NCBI RefSeq assembly: GCF_008764295.1
Contig: NZ_VTQX01000007.1
Span: 62,001 to 126,000 of the forward strand
Reading direction: 5' to 3'
DNA from: Bacillus methanolicus
GTDB taxonomy: Bacteria; Bacillota; Bacilli; Bacillales; Cytobacillaceae
Length of the DNA: 64,000 nt
Translations under genes and position numbers: made by a program
Part shown: one piece after another, positions 38,826 to 48,705 of the stretch
How positions within the stretch are numbered: the first letter of the stretch is position 1
Layout of the letters: each line of letters opens with the position of its first letter
Notes under the pieces: model-generated
What the model was told of the DNA's origin: nothing
The model's input: the letters and a program-made list of their open reading frames with translations, nothing else
Database searches by the model: none

Positions 38826-40013
38826 ATGGAAATTCAACTGGCTCAAAGAGTAAAAGCATTAACCCCCTCTGCAACTCTTGCGATTACAGCAAAAGCAAAG
38901 CAGTTAAAAGCTGAAGGCCATGATATTATTGGTCTCGGGGCGGGAGAACCTGATTTTAACACACCGAGGAACATTATTGAGGCAGCTTCTGTTTCCATGA
39001 ATGAAGGACATACGAAATATACTCCTTCAGCAGGGCTTGCTAAATTAATTGAAGAAATCGTGAAAAAATTCAAAGCTGATCAAGGAATTGAGTATAAGCC
39101 AAATGAAATCATTGTGACTAGTGGCGCAAAACACGGATTATATACTCTTTTTCAAGTTCTTCTCAACAAAGGGGACGAAGTGATTATTCCTGTCCCATAC
39201 TGGGTTAGTTACCCAGAGCAGGTAAAGCTGGCAGATGGTATTCCAGTATTTGTCGAAGGACTTGAAGCAAATGATTTCAAGATTACCCCTGAGCAACTTT
39301 CAGCAGTCATTACAGAGAAGACAAAAGCAGTTATTATAAATTCACCTAGTAACCCAACAGGGATGGTTTATACTCGTGATGAGCTATTAGCTCTAGGTGA
39401 AATTTGCTTACAAAAAAATGTTCTTATTATTTCCGATGAGATATATGAAAAGCTTATTTATGGGGAAAATCAGCATATATCCATTGCCCAATTATCACCA
39501 CAATTAAAAGAGCAAACGATTATCATCAATGGGGTTTCGAAATCCCATTCGATGACAGGATGGAGAATCGGCTATGCAGCAGGTAATTCCACTATCATTA
39601 AAGCAATGTCAAATCTTGCAAGTCACAGTACCTCTAATCCAACTACTACTGCTCAATACGGGGCGATTGAGGCTTATGCAGGACCACAAGCACCTGTTGC
39701 AGAAATGAAAGAAGCATTCGAGCATAGGCTCAATGTCATTTATGATCAGCTTGTTGCTATCCCTGGGATTTCATGTATTAAACCGCAAGGAGCATTTTAC
39801 CTTTATCCAAATGTTAAAGAAGCAGCGAAACTAACAGGGTATGAGAACGTTGATGACTTTGTAGAAGGACTTTTAGAAGAGGCAAAAGTCGCTGTTGTTC
39901 CAGGTTCTGGTTTTGGAACACCAGATAATATTCGTCTCTCCTATGCAACATCTTTAGAATTATTAGAAGAGGCAGTGGCAAGGATCCACCAATTTGTTAA
40001 AAGCAAAATATAA
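38826..40013 (+). CDS. aspB: Aspartate aminotransferase
   Basis: PLP-dependent class I aminotransferase interconverting aspartate and oxaloacetate with glutamate. The 395-residue product has GLGAGEPDFNTP near residue 36, NSPSNPTG near 173, SDEIYEKL near 201 and the PLP lysine in SKSHSMTGWRIGYA near 239. The ATG at 38826 follows GGGAGGAATTAGG. It closes the ypmA-ypmB-aspB unit; a terminator follows and asnS has its own promoter. Confidence 0.96.
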   Translation: MEIQLAQRVKALTPSATLAITAKAKQLKAEGHDIIGLGAGEPDFNTPRNIIEAASVSMNEGHTKYTPSAGLAKLIEEIVKKFKADQGIEYKPNEIIVTSGAKHGLYTLFQVLLNKGDEVIIPVPYWVSYPEQVKLADGIPVFVEGLEANDFKITPEQLSAVITEKTKAVIINSPSNPTGMVYTRDELLALGEICLQKNVLIISDEIYEKLIYGENQHISIAQLSPQLKEQTIIINGVSKSHSMTGWRIGYAAGNSTIIKAMSNLASHSTSNPTTTAQYGAIEAYAGPQAPVAEMKEAFEHRLNVIYDQLVAIPGISCIKPQGAFYLYPNVKEAAKLTGYENVDDFVEGLLEEAKVAVVPGSGFGTPDNIRLSYATSLELLEEAVARIHQFVKSKI

Positions 40014-40023
40014 ATTGGTTCAG

Positions 40024-40057
40024 AGCGGGCAGGCTAAATACGTCTGTCTGCTTTTTT
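40024..40057 (+). terminator. Terminator after aspB
   Basis: AGCGGGCAG and CTGTCTGCT form a 9-bp stem with two G-T pairs, followed by TTTTTT. Confidence 0.8.
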
Positions 40058-40138
40058 CTGAAGTCTACTAAAGAATAATTGAGCGATAATGGTCAGCATA
40101 GGAATTGTACCGGTAAGCGCAATCCTACACTTTCTTTA

Positions 40139-40167
40139 TTGATTGTCCAATTTTGTAACGGTATAAT
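40139..40167 (+). promoter_or_regulatory. Sigma-A promoter of asnS
   Basis: TTGATT at 40139-40144, a 17-base spacer and a perfect TATAAT at 40162-40167. No T-box leader is seen in the 95 bases before asnS. Confidence 0.78.
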
Positions 40168-40263
40168 AAGATGAAGTGCATTTTAATTGATTATTTATTG
40201 AAAATGAAGCTTTTAAGTACATATAAAAGCAAGTGGGTAAGTTTTGGAGGGAAATGACAAGTG

Positions 40264-41556
40264 ATGAAAACAACGATTTCAGAAGTACACAAATATGTAG
40301 AACAGGAAGTCAAAATTGGAGCATGGATTGCGAACAAGCGTTCCAGCGGAAAGATTGCCTTTTTGCAGTTAAGAGATGGAACTGGCTTCATACAAGGAGT
40401 TGTTGTCAAGGCAGAAGTATCTGAGGAGTTGTTTCAAGCTGCGAAATCTGTGACACAAGAATCATCTGTGTATGTGACAGGGGTAGTTCAAAAAGATGAA
40501 CGTTCTCCGCTAGGGTATGAACTTCTTGTAAAAGGGCTTGAAATCTTACATCAGGCCGTTGATTATCCGATCACCCCAAAGGAACATGGGACAGAATTTT
40601 TAATGGATCATCGCCATTTATGGCTACGTTCACGTCGTCAACATGCAGTAATGAAAATTCGCAATGAAATTATTCGTGCGACATATGAATTTTTTAATGA
40701 TAAAGGATTTTCAAAGGTGGATCCACCCATTTTAACAGGTAGCGCTCCTGAAGGAACGACGGAGCTTTTCGCAACAAAATATTTTGATGAGGATGCATAC
40801 TTATCTCAAAGCGGCCAGTTATACATGGAAGCGGCGGCAATGGCTCTTGGAAAAGTATTTTCATTTGGACCGACTTTTAGAGCTGAGAAATCAAAAACTC
40901 GTCGTCATTTAATTGAGTTCTGGATGATTGAGCCTGAAATGGCCTTTGTTGAATTTGAGGAAAATTTAGAAGTACAAGAACAATATGTTTCTCACATCGT
41001 TCAATCAGTGCTCAAAAATTGTCAGATTGAGTTAAAAACATTAGGTAGAGATACAACCAAGCTTGAAAATATAAAAGCACCATTCCCGCGCATTAGCTAT
41101 GATGATGCAATTGCATTCTTAAATAAAAAAGGTTTCGACGATATTAAATGGGGGGATGATTTCGGTGCTCCTCATGAAACAGCGATAGCGGAACATTATG
41201 ATAAACCTGTATTTATTACAAAATATCCAACAAGTCTCAAACCCTTTTATATGCAACCAGATCACGAAAGAGAAGATGTTGTATTATGTGCGGACTTGAT
41301 TGCCCCAGAAGGCTATGGTGAAATTATTGGGGGTTCTGAACGCATCCATGATTTCGATTTGCTGAAGACAAGAATTGAGGAGCATAATTTGCCACTGGAT
41401 GCTTATCAATGGTATTTAGATTTAAGAAAGTACGGATCAGTTCCACATTCCGGCTTTGGCCTTGGACTTGAGCGAACTGTTGCATGGATTAGCGGGGTAG
41501 AGCATGTTCGTGAAACGATTCCATTCCCACGTTTGTTAAATCGTTTATATCCTTAA
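40264..41556 (+). CDS. asnS: Asparaginyl-tRNA synthetase
   Basis: Charges tRNA-Asn with asparagine. The 430-residue product has an N-terminal OB-fold anticodon-binding domain ([20 protein letters not shown]) and a class IIb catalytic domain with [10 protein letters not shown] (motif 2, near residue 208) and [12 protein letters not shown] (motif 3, near 400). Start is GTG 40261 or ATG 40264; the ATG gives the N-terminus MKTTISEV expected from B. subtilis. GGAGGG lies upstream. Single gene with its own promoter and terminator. Confidence 0.97.
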   Translation: MKTTISEVHKYVEQEVKIGAWIANKRSSGKIAFLQLRDGTGFIQGVVVKAEVSEELFQAAKSVTQESSVYVTGVVQKDERSPLGYELLVKGLEILHQAVDYPITPKEHGTEFLMDHRHLWLRSRRQHAVMKIRNEIIRATYEFFNDKGFSKVDPPILTGSAPEGTTELFATKYFDEDAYLSQSGQLYMEAAAMALGKVFSFGPTFRAEKSKTRRHLIEFWMIEPEMAFVEFEENLEVQEQYVSHIVQSVLKNCQIELKTLGRDTTKLENIKAPFPRISYDDAIAFLNKKGFDDIKWGDDFGAPHETAIAEHYDKPVFITKYPTSLKPFYMQPDHEREDVVLCADLIAPEGYGEIIGGSERIHDFDLLKTRIEEHNLPLDAYQWYLDLRKYGSVPHSGFGLGLERTVAWISGVEHVRETIPFPRLLNRLYP

Positions 41557-41564
41557 TTTGATGT

Positions 41565-41597
41565 AAAGCTCGCTACTGAAGGCGAGCTTTGCTTTTT
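41565..41597 (+). terminator. Terminator after asnS
   Basis: AAAGCTCGC and GCGAGCTTT form a perfect 9-bp stem with an 8-base loop, followed by GCTTTTT. Confidence 0.8.
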
Positions 41598-41821
41598 CAG
41601 ACAGTTAAGGAAATGTGCGATTTGATCCTTCTTTTAAGGAGTGTACTTAGCTTTTGCAAACAGCTTAAGCTATCATCAAATGTTCATTTTCGTGATGACC
41701 CTATTCGGTATGCTTTCCTAGAAGAAAATGAAAATGGCTCCCCTTTTTATACTAGCTTGACTAATTTCTCCATACCTTGTTAACTGGACTTCGTGATATA
41801 CTTAGAGGGAGGTGTCTCTAT

Positions 41822-42529
41822 ATGAACGAGAATATGGTGAAATGGGTTCAGGAAGGGAATATTTCAATTCCAAGAGCTTTATTGCTTTATTATAAAGATA
41901 TGAATATTAATGAAAATGAATTAGTATTGTTGCTGCATGTCATTTCGTTCCTAGAAAAAGGTAATGATTTTCCAACTCCTACGGAAATCTCTTCAAGAAT
42001 GACGATCTCAACAAGCCAATGTACCGAATTGCTTCGCAAATTAATACAAAAGGGCTTTATTAAAATTGATGACGGCTATTCAAACGAAGGGATTCGTTTT
42101 GAAAAATATACGATTGAACCGCTTTGGCAGAAGCTTGTGAATGAATTTTTACTCAATCAAAATGCTCAGCAGAAAGAGCAAAATGAAAAAAATGAAATAG
42201 ATTTATACACAGTCTTCGAGCAGGAATTTGGCAGGCCATTATCACCATTTGAATGTGAAACATTGGCGTTATGGCTGGATGATGATCGTCATGAACCAAT
42301 CATTATTAAGGCTGCATTAAGAGAAGCTGTTATTTCAGGAAAGTTGAACTTTCGTTATATTGATCGCATTCTTTTTGAATGGAAGAAGAATGGCATCAAG
42401 ACGATTGAGCAAGCAAAAAGCTATGGAAATAAATTCAGACAGAATTCAAGACATTCGATTCGTACAAACAGTGAAGAGGAAACGAGTCGCCCTGAAGCTG
42501 TTCCCTTTTATAACTGGTTGGAACAATAA
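41822..42529 (+). CDS. dnaD: DNA replication initiation protein DnaD
   Basis: Primosome protein that remodels DNA at origins and restart sites. The 235-residue product has the N-terminal winged-helix oligomerisation domain (residues 1-100) and the C-terminal DDBH2 domain, with FEQEFGRPLSPFECETLALW near 140 and the conserved RYIDRILFEWKKNGIKT near 185; it ends FYNWLEQ as in B. subtilis. The ATG at 41822 follows GAGGGAGGTG; the longer frame from 41777 is rejected. nth follows after 30 bases. Confidence 0.95.
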   Translation: MNENMVKWVQEGNISIPRALLLYYKDMNINENELVLLLHVISFLEKGNDFPTPTEISSRMTISTSQCTELLRKLIQKGFIKIDDGYSNEGIRFEKYTIEPLWQKLVNEFLLNQNAQQKEQNEKNEIDLYTVFEQEFGRPLSPFECETLALWLDDDRHEPIIIKAALREAVISGKLNFRYIDRILFEWKKNGIKTIEQAKSYGNKFRQNSRHSIRTNSEEETSRPEAVPFYNWLEQ

Positions 42530-42559
42530 AAATGGAAACTTTTTAAGTGAGTGAGGCAA

Positions 42560-43207
42560 ATGTTAAATAAAACACAAATTCGATTTTGTTTAGATAAAAT
42601 AGGGGAAATGTACCCTGATGCTCATTGTGAGCTCGTACATTCTAACCCATTTGAACTGGTTATTGCGGTCGCTTTATCGGCACAATGTACTGATGTACTA
42701 GTCAATAAAGTAACGAAAGAACTCTTTCAGAAATATAAAACGCCTGAGGACTATCTCAATGTATCTTTGGAAGAACTGCAAGAGGATATTCGTTCCATTG
42801 GTCTCTATCGTAATAAGGCTAAAAATATCCAAAAGCTTTGTAGATTACTGCTAGAGGAGTACAATGGGGAAGTTCCGAAAGACCGGGATGAATTAACGAA
42901 GCTACCAGGTGTTGGACGCAAAACAGCAAATGTTGTAGTATCTGTCGCTTTTGGCGTCCCGGCAATTGCCGTTGACACTCATGTTGAGCGCGTGAGCAAG
43001 CGGTTGGCTATTTGCAGGTGGAAAGACAGTGTATTAGAGGTTGAAAAGACACTGATGAGAAAAATTCCTGAGGACGAATGGTCAGTTACCCACCATCGGT
43101 TAATCTTTTTTGGGCGCTACCATTGCAAGGCGCAAAATCCTCAGTGTGACATTTGTCCTTTGCTTGATCTTTGCCGTGAAGGGAAGAAAAGGATGGCGAA
43201 GAAATAA
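42560..43207 (+). CDS. nth: Endonuclease III
   Basis: DNA glycosylase and AP lyase for oxidised pyrimidines. The 215-residue product has the helix-hairpin-helix LPGVGRKTANVV with the catalytic lysine near residue 120, the catalytic aspartate in VDTHVERVSKRL near 138, and a 4Fe-4S cluster motif with four cysteines at the C-terminus (CKAQNPQCDICPLLDLC). The ATG at 42560 follows GTGAGG; a GTG at 42551 overlaps this RBS. It overlaps ypoC by one base. Confidence 0.97.
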   Translation: MLNKTQIRFCLDKIGEMYPDAHCELVHSNPFELVIAVALSAQCTDVLVNKVTKELFQKYKTPEDYLNVSLEELQEDIRSIGLYRNKAKNIQKLCRLLLEEYNGEVPKDRDELTKLPGVGRKTANVVVSVAFGVPAIAVDTHVERVSKRLAICRWKDSVLEVEKTLMRKIPEDEWSVTHHRLIFFGRYHCKAQNPQCDICPLLDLCREGKKRMAKK

Positions 43208-43719
43208 TGAATGAGTTCGTACGAACGGTGCCTGAGGAATTAAAGCATTCTTTCTTTTTTCCAGAGGATAAAATTACGATAATCTCCCCAATGCAGGGGA
43301 GTGATTTTCACATTGCCTTTATGTACGAAGCAGCTCATTTTTTAGGTGAAGAAGGTTTGAGGCCATGGGATGATCCTCAACATAGCATTGCCTCGTTATT
43401 ACAGGAATGGCTTAATGTAAAAGCGGAGCTTCAAGCTGATTTTGCAATGAGAAATACGAAAGCAGCCTTAAATTCTATGAGAAAAGGGAGCGGTTTGTTT
43501 GTTGAATTTCTGCATTGGACAAACAATAAACCGTCCATTTTAAATACAGAAATTGCCTATAATGATTTGCACATTAAGCCTGTCAATATTGAAGAGCGTT
43601 TACAGTTTATCATTGAAAGACCTAATTTATTTCATTCTTATATGCAATTATGTGAGCTATTTGTTGAACAGGAGAAAGGCTATAAAAAGATGATGGCCAT
43701 GAAAAATATGAAAAAATAA
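43207..43719 (+). CDS. ypoC: YpoC family protein
   Basis: A 170-residue soluble, largely helical protein with no enzyme motif I recognise; visible blocks are FHIAFMYEAAHFLGEEGLRPW-like (N-terminal half) and ERLQFIIERPNLFHSYMQL near residue 140. Its ATG shares a base with the nth stop (TAATG), so it is translationally coupled to nth. Position between nth and ponA matches ypoC of B. subtilis, function unknown. Confidence 0.85.
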   Translation: MNEFVRTVPEELKHSFFFPEDKITIISPMQGSDFHIAFMYEAAHFLGEEGLRPWDDPQHSIASLLQEWLNVKAELQADFAMRNTKAALNSMRKGSGLFVEFLHWTNNKPSILNTEIAYNDLHIKPVNIEERLQFIIERPNLFHSYMQLCELFVEQEKGYKKMMAMKNMKK

Positions 43720-43721
43720 GG

Positions 43722-43753
43722 AAAGGCGTCTAAGCATAAGCTTGGACGCCTTT
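43722..43753. terminator. Bidirectional terminator between ypoC and ponA
   Basis: AAAGGCGTC..AAGC pairs with GCTT..GACGCCTTT around a 4-base loop. T-rich sequence follows on both strands, fitting two convergent genes. Confidence 0.8.
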
Positions 43754-43756
43754 CTC

Positions 43757-46345
43757 TTATGGTTGATTACCTTGGTTCCCGCCATTTTGATTTCCTTGAC
43801 CTTGGCCCTGACCTTGACCTTGACCTGGGTTATTTCCTTGCTGTGGCTGGCCATTATTGTTATCATTTTGCTCGTCGTTTCCAGGATTTTCGTTATCTGG
43901 CTCGTCTGTTTCTTCATCTTCCTCGTTTCGACCCCATGGTGGACCACCATTGTCATCATTCTCATCATCCCCATCAAAAATGAGTGGATCAGGAATTTGA
44001 ATGGCTGCCGTTGCGGGGTCACTCTTTTGTTGATCACGAACAGCGATAACCTTGAAGGTGTAATATCCACCATAATCGGCTTTCATTCGCAGAGTTTTTT
44101 CAGATTGTGCCGTTAACAGTTCTTCTGCACCATCATCTTTCTTCACATAAATTTCAAATTGGACGCCATTTTCGTTTTCAGCAACATAATTCCAGTTTAA
44201 TACAATCTCATTACTATCTGTATCATAATCTGCTGTTAAATTAACAGGTGCTTCAAGTCTATCATATTTATCAGATACTTCCTTTGGAGCGTGGCCCTTT
44301 ACAGCATATTCTGTAATGATCATGTTTTTAGGAGTGTACTTACTTGCTTTTTTAGCTGGAATTGTTCCCTTTTCAATCTCAACTACTTCAACAGTATTCG
44401 GAACTTTAAAATCCGCTGTTTCTTTCCCGTTATGGACATGTTCCATAATATTTTTAAATAATCTTTGGCCAATTTTTTGGTCATCACCAACTAAATAATT
44501 TTCGTTTTTATTATCATATCCTGTCCAGACAGCAGCAGTATAGTTGGTTGTATAACCAACAAACCATGCATCTGGTACAGCGCCATTTGGAATATTGTAA
44601 GCCTTTTTATCTGCATCAGGATAATTGGTCGTTCCGGTTTTTCCGGCAAGTGGCAGGCCTGATATATTAGCTCTTGTACCGGTTCCTGATTGAACGACAT
44701 CCTTCAGCATATCAGTGATCATAAACGCAGTATAGTCCTGCATCACAACTTTGGAATCGGGCTTCATCTTCAATTTCGTGCCGTCTCGAAGCTCAATCTC
44801 AACGACAGAGTAGGGTTCTGTATAAAATCCATTGTTCCCGAATGCGCTGTAGGCTCCAGCCATTTCCAGTGATGAAACGCCCTTATCCTCGCCACCAAAA
44901 CCACCGATGGAGTAAGATTCATGAATTTCTTTAAGCGGAATCCCTAAATCGATCGCGAATTGCTTCGCTTTTTCTGCTCCGACTGCTTGGAAGGCTTGTA
45001 GCGCAGGGATATTTCGCGATAAAGCCAGTGCGGTACGCATTGACATGACACCCATATGCTTATTATCCCAGTTGCTGATTTTATCTCCAGTTGAATATGT
45101 GTACGGTTTATCATCTAAAGCATAATAAGTACCCCATTTTAAAAACTCAATAGCAGGACCGTAGTCAAGAATTGGTTTTATTGTTGAGCCTGGTTGTCTT
45201 TTTGCATCTGTCGCATAATTAAAGCCAAAGTCAACCGTTTGATTACGCCCACCTCCAAGTGCGCGGATCTGGCCAGTAGCAGTATCTAAGAGAGTTATGC
45301 CTGCCTGGAATTTTTCATCAGGATAATCAATTTCATCACCATCTAGAATATCCTCAACATATTTTTGGGCATCCGGCTCAAGAGTTGTATATATTTTCAA
45401 ACCATCTGAAAATGGATCAATATCTGGATACTTTGCCTTGATTTCTTTTACGACATGGCCAACAAAGGCGTCATACGGAATATCTCCAGTAGATCTTTTA
45501 TCCTCTGGGACCAATGTTGAAGTAACATCAACGCTTTTAGCTTCTTCCATTTCCTCCTGAGTGATAAAGCCATGCTTATGCATAAGAGTAAGGACGATGT
45601 TACGGCGTTTTTCCGCTCTTTCTGGATGTTTAAATGGATTATAATTAGCTGGACTTTGTGGCATGCCAGCGAGCAATGCTGTTTCTGCTAACGTTAGTTC
45701 ATCTAATTCTTTCCCGAAGTATACTTTTGCTGCTGTAGCAATTCCGTGTCCTCCAGAATCCATCCAAATTTTATTGACATACATTTCAAAAATTTGCTGT
45801 TTTGTATACTTTCTTTCTAACTGAAAGGATAACCATGCTTCTTGTGCTTTACGGGATAATGTTTTTTCAGGTGTTAAAAATGAGTTTTTAACGACCTGCT
45901 GGGTAATGGTACTAGCACCTTCAGCACCAAAACCGTCGGTTAGATTAGCCACGACAGCTCCACCTAAGCGAATAATATCAACCCCGTTATGCTTATAAAA
46001 ACGGGTGTCTTCAGTGGCTAATATCGCTTCCTCGACCTGTTTTGGGATATCTTCATAGTCCACGTAGTCCCGTTTTTCTGAACCAATTTCTGCAAACAGG
46101 CTTCCGTTAATATCATAAAGCTCGGATGAGATTGGATCTTTTAACAATTTTTCATCAAGCTCTGGAGTATCTTTAACCATATAAGCAAAAGTTCCAGCGC
46201 CAATAAGCAATCCTACAATTCCTAAGGCAACAAGAAAGAGAAAAATACGTTTAACCGATATTTTGGATTTTTTTCGGCCTTTTCCTTTTTGTTTACTATT
46301 AAGCTGCTTACGGCGCTCCTCTCTTGATTGGTATTTTTCTGCCAT
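43757..46345 (-). CDS. ponA: Class A penicillin-binding protein 1 (PBP1A/1B)
   Basis: Bifunctional peptidoglycan glycosyltransferase and transpeptidase. In the 862-residue product, a basic cytoplasmic tail and one membrane helix (residues 33-57) precede the GT51 domain with EDTRFYKHNG and GASTITQQVVKN near 110-150. The transpeptidase domain has PGSTIKP (active-site serine near 390), SRN and AGKTGTTNY near 590. A fibronectin-like domain and an acidic then Gly/Gln/Asn-rich tail follow; the tail is encoded by a short tandem repeat. The ATG at 46345 follows GGAAGGATGA. recU lies 36 bases upstream, the classic recU-ponA pair. Confidence 0.97.
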   Translation of the reverse strand: MAEKYQSREERRKQLNSKQKGKGRKKSKISVKRIFLFLVALGIVGLLIGAGTFAYMVKDTPELDEKLLKDPISSELYDINGSLFAEIGSEKRDYVDYEDIPKQVEEAILATEDTRFYKHNGVDIIRLGGAVVANLTDGFGAEGASTITQQVVKNSFLTPEKTLSRKAQEAWLSFQLERKYTKQQIFEMYVNKIWMDSGGHGIATAAKVYFGKELDELTLAETALLAGMPQSPANYNPFKHPERAEKRRNIVLTLMHKHGFITQEEMEEAKSVDVTSTLVPEDKRSTGDIPYDAFVGHVVKEIKAKYPDIDPFSDGLKIYTTLEPDAQKYVEDILDGDEIDYPDEKFQAGITLLDTATGQIRALGGGRNQTVDFGFNYATDAKRQPGSTIKPILDYGPAIEFLKWGTYYALDDKPYTYSTGDKISNWDNKHMGVMSMRTALALSRNIPALQAFQAVGAEKAKQFAIDLGIPLKEIHESYSIGGFGGEDKGVSSLEMAGAYSAFGNNGFYTEPYSVVEIELRDGTKLKMKPDSKVVMQDYTAFMITDMLKDVVQSGTGTRANISGLPLAGKTGTTNYPDADKKAYNIPNGAVPDAWFVGYTTNYTAAVWTGYDNKNENYLVGDDQKIGQRLFKNIMEHVHNGKETADFKVPNTVEVVEIEKGTIPAKKASKYTPKNMIITEYAVKGHAPKEVSDKYDRLEAPVNLTADYDTDSNEIVLNWNYVAENENGVQFEIYVKKDDGAEELLTAQSEKTLRMKADYGGYYTFKVIAVRDQQKSDPATAAIQIPDPLIFDGDDENDDNGGPPWGRNEEDEETDEPDNENPGNDEQNDNNNGQPQQGNNPGQGQGQGQGQGNQNGGNQGNQP
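43794..43828 (-). repeat. Hexanucleotide tandem repeat in the ponA tail
   Basis: On the plus strand CCTTGA/CTTGAC-type units recur five to six times, encoding alternating Gly and Gln at the PBP1 C-terminus. Such a tract can change length by replication slippage without shifting frame. Confidence 0.7.
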
Positions 46346-46381
46346 ATATGTTCATCCTTCCTTTTACTACTCACGTTTCCA

Positions 46382-46996
46382 TTAATTAAGATGGTAGAGC
46401 TGATCTATAATCTTAATATAGTCAATTCGTGGTTGAAATCCAAGTGATATTTTATGTCCATATTGAGCTACTTCAGTGAAAGTAATCGACTTTCTCCCTC
46501 CGTTTTCCATCCTTTCCCAAAAAAACAGTAATGTTTTTCCTTCGAGCAAGTATACTTCTTCGATTTTGGAAAAGCGGAGAATAACGAAAGCAATACCAGA
46601 CTGATTTAGTACTTGTCTAATATGCTCAATTTGGTGTTGATGAAAATTTTGCAAAGGAAAAGAGGTTTTAAAGCGAGTTTCCTTTGCTTCAAAGTCAATA
46701 TATCTTCCCTTATAAACCCCGTTATAGTCTGTTGTTGACGCTTGTTTAAAATAAGCTTCTTTAATCACAGCAGCACTTCTTTTTGGATAATCCACTTGCA
46801 CAATTTGCACAGGAGTGGGTTTTTTATGAATGACAGCTTTTCCGCTCGCCAAATAATATTTATTCGTCTCGTTTAAATCTTCTTCTAAAGTCATTCCCCT
46901 ATTACTGTAGGTGAAATCCTTTTCCTTTGTCTTTTTCGTTATTTTCTTTTCACTTGGCTGAATGAATTTCTTTCCGTTTGGATAATGGAATTCCAA
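46382..46996 (-). CDS. recU: Holliday junction resolvase RecU
   Basis: Endonuclease that resolves Holliday junctions in recombination and chromosome segregation. The 204-residue product has the family core [12 protein letters not shown] near residue 34, [16 protein letters not shown] near 60, and [19 protein letters not shown] near 88, which carries the catalytic acidic residues and lysine. I place the start at the TTG at 46996 with GTGAGGTG upstream; a GTG at 47011 would make the RBS coding. It is divergent from yppC. Confidence 0.95.
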   Translation of the reverse strand: MEFHYPNGKKFIQPSEKKITKKTKEKDFTYSNRGMTLEEDLNETNKYYLASGKAVIHKKPTPVQIVQVDYPKRSAAVIKEAYFKQASTTDYNGVYKGRYIDFEAKETRFKTSFPLQNFHQHQIEHIRQVLNQSGIAFVILRFSKIEEVYLLEGKTLLFFWERMENGGRKSITFTEVAQYGHKISLGFQPRIDYIKIIDQLYHLN

Positions 46997-47111
46997 TGAT
47001 AAACACCTCACAAACTCTTTTTTATCATATCAGAAGTCCACGATCTTTGGTTGAATAAAAAGCACTAATTAACGAATTCTAAAGATAGCCGCTATAAAAG
47101 AAGGTGTTCTT

Positions 47112-48131
47112 TTGATTATGGAATACGCTGATTTATCAGGCACTGAAAGAAAGATAATACACTCAATCAAGGGCCTTGTAAAGCAAAATAATACGGATAA
47201 CCTCTCAAGAACTGAAGCATATCTTCGTTATTATCAAGAAAATAAGACGATAAAATGGTCCTTTTTAGCTCACATGGTATCCCGTAACGCAGGCTGGAAT
47301 ATGTGTGATTTAAAAGGGAAGTGGTTTTCAAAAATTATTGGAAAACAAAAAAGAGATTTTTTATTTCAAACATATGAAAAAGCAAATTGGCTTATTTTTC
47401 AGGATGCTTATCCTCAACTCCTTCTCTATCAATATTCGACGAAAAAAGGGAAGCCAATGTTTCACCTGCTGAAGTTTTTCCAGGTTTCCCAGCTCATGGA
47501 ACAAGAATGGAGGCATTATTGGTATTCACAAGACCATGTCAGAATATTATTAGCATTAATCATCAATGAACAAAATATTATTCAAAAACCAGTCATAGAG
47601 AATTCTTTTTATAAAAAACATGTCTTTCGAACTTTTTTATTTTCCTTTCAAGATTGGTTTCATTACAGCTGCGTATTATTGCCTACAGTACATGGTGAAT
47701 TATTTGGCGCAAGTGTCAACGGTTTTCGTTCTGTTGATAAACGAATTGACTTAGGCAAACGGCTTGTTTCGATTTTATTTCATGAGAGCTTATACTCATA
47801 TTTCTATGAATTCGCTATAAACACGAACCATACAGGTTCCCGTGATGACTATGAGCAGTACTTACAAAAAAAAGCTAGCAGCTTTACACCGCAGCTTAGG
47901 CTTGCCTTTCCGATTGTTCATCATCGAATGGAGCCCTTGAAGGACTGGTCAAAACAGAAAAAGCTCAAACTGAAGTGGTTCAAAACAACCATTCATCATC
48001 GTCACCCTGTTGTCCTAACAAGTTGGTATAAAAGAAAGCAAAAAAAACTTCATCGGACGATATTATTTAAGGAAAAATGTGTGAGGATATTTTCCATGTA
48101 TAAAAAGAAAGAAGAGATTATGGACGATTAG
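47112..48131 (+). CDS. yppC: YppC, DUF2515 protein
   Basis: A 339-residue basic protein of the DUF2515 family, divergent from recU. Features include RTEAYLRYYQENKTIKWSFL near residue 33, AHMVSRNAGWNM near 53, and a lysine-rich C-terminal quarter. No catalytic motif or membrane helix is evident. The TTG at 47112 follows AGAAGGTG; an in-frame ATG at 47118 is the alternative. Size and place fit YppC of B. subtilis, function unknown. Confidence 0.85.
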   Translation: MIMEYADLSGTERKIIHSIKGLVKQNNTDNLSRTEAYLRYYQENKTIKWSFLAHMVSRNAGWNMCDLKGKWFSKIIGKQKRDFLFQTYEKANWLIFQDAYPQLLLYQYSTKKGKPMFHLLKFFQVSQLMEQEWRHYWYSQDHVRILLALIINEQNIIQKPVIENSFYKKHVFRTFLFSFQDWFHYSCVLLPTVHGELFGASVNGFRSVDKRIDLGKRLVSILFHESLYSYFYEFAINTNHTGSRDDYEQYLQKKASSFTPQLRLAFPIVHHRMEPLKDWSKQKKLKLKWFKTTIHHRHPVVLTSWYKRKQKKLHRTILFKEKCVRIFSMYKKKEEIMDD

Positions 48132-48170
48132 TTTCATCTCCATAATTCTCTTCAATGGATCGCTATACGT

Positions 48171-48278
48171 TTATGTTGAAGGCCTGTCTGCACCTTCTAA
48201 TTTCTTATCACCAAAGCCAGTCTTTCTTTCTTCTAGTTTTTTTGGCTGGGCGTTTGTTTGTTTCTTCTTCTTTTTCAT
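48171..48278 (-). CDS. sspM: Small acid-soluble spore protein SspM
   Basis: A 35-codon gene on the minus strand with an excellent RBS, AAAAAAGGAGGTG, eight bases before the ATG at 48278 (another ATG at 48281). The product is very basic (MKKKKKQTNAQPKK) and ends DKKLEGADRPST, closely like the DKKLGGPNRPST end I recall for SspM of B. subtilis. SspM is a minor small acid-soluble protein made in the forespore. It is convergent with yppC. I could not identify a clear sigma-G promoter. Confidence 0.85.
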   Translation of the reverse strand: MKKKKKQTNAQPKKLEERKTGFGDKKLEGADRPST

Positions 48279-48705
48279 CATCAGCACCTCCTTTTTTAGT
48301 TTGTTCAGGAGCTGCATGTTTCATTCTTGTCGAATTAACGCAATCGCGGTGAAAAATAGTTCTATCTTTGCCGAATCACAACTAGTTTTGTCAACGATGA
48401 AGGAGGTCTTTAATGTAGGGAGAATATAGTGCATATACATAAAAGATTGAGAACTATATCATCTGCGCGAAAATACAGTCTCCTATGAAAAGCCCCTTTT
48501 TTATTAACAGTTTAAGCTTTGATAAGCAGTATGGTTGAACAAATGATTTTTGGCCTATTTCTTGTGAAACTAAGGTATCATACGCCTTTCAGTTATGCTG
48601 AAAGGTTCAGAGAAGTTCAGAGAAAATGAGGAAAAATCAAGTCCGATATTTAACAAAGCCACAATTAACAAAGCACAGTGGTTAAAAATTGAGGAGGTAG
48701 TTGAA
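48279..48705. other. Spacer upstream of the coiled-coil gene
   Basis: Over 400 bases without another supported gene. GAAGGAGG near 48400 is followed at once by ATGTAG, so no peptide is made. A half copy of the palindromic repeat (GGTTGAACAAATGATTTTTG, then TTGTGAAAC) lies at 48533-48576. Confidence 0.35.

Noticed and set aside
40058..40263. T-box leader before asnS
   Set aside because: No AGGGTGGNACCGCG-like sequence and too little room between the promoter at 40139 and the start.
43742..44116. Hydrophobic 124-codon frame on the plus strand inside ponA
   Set aside because: It is the complement of the acidic, Gly/Gln-rich PBP1 tail; the hydrophobic look is an artefact of reading those codons backwards.
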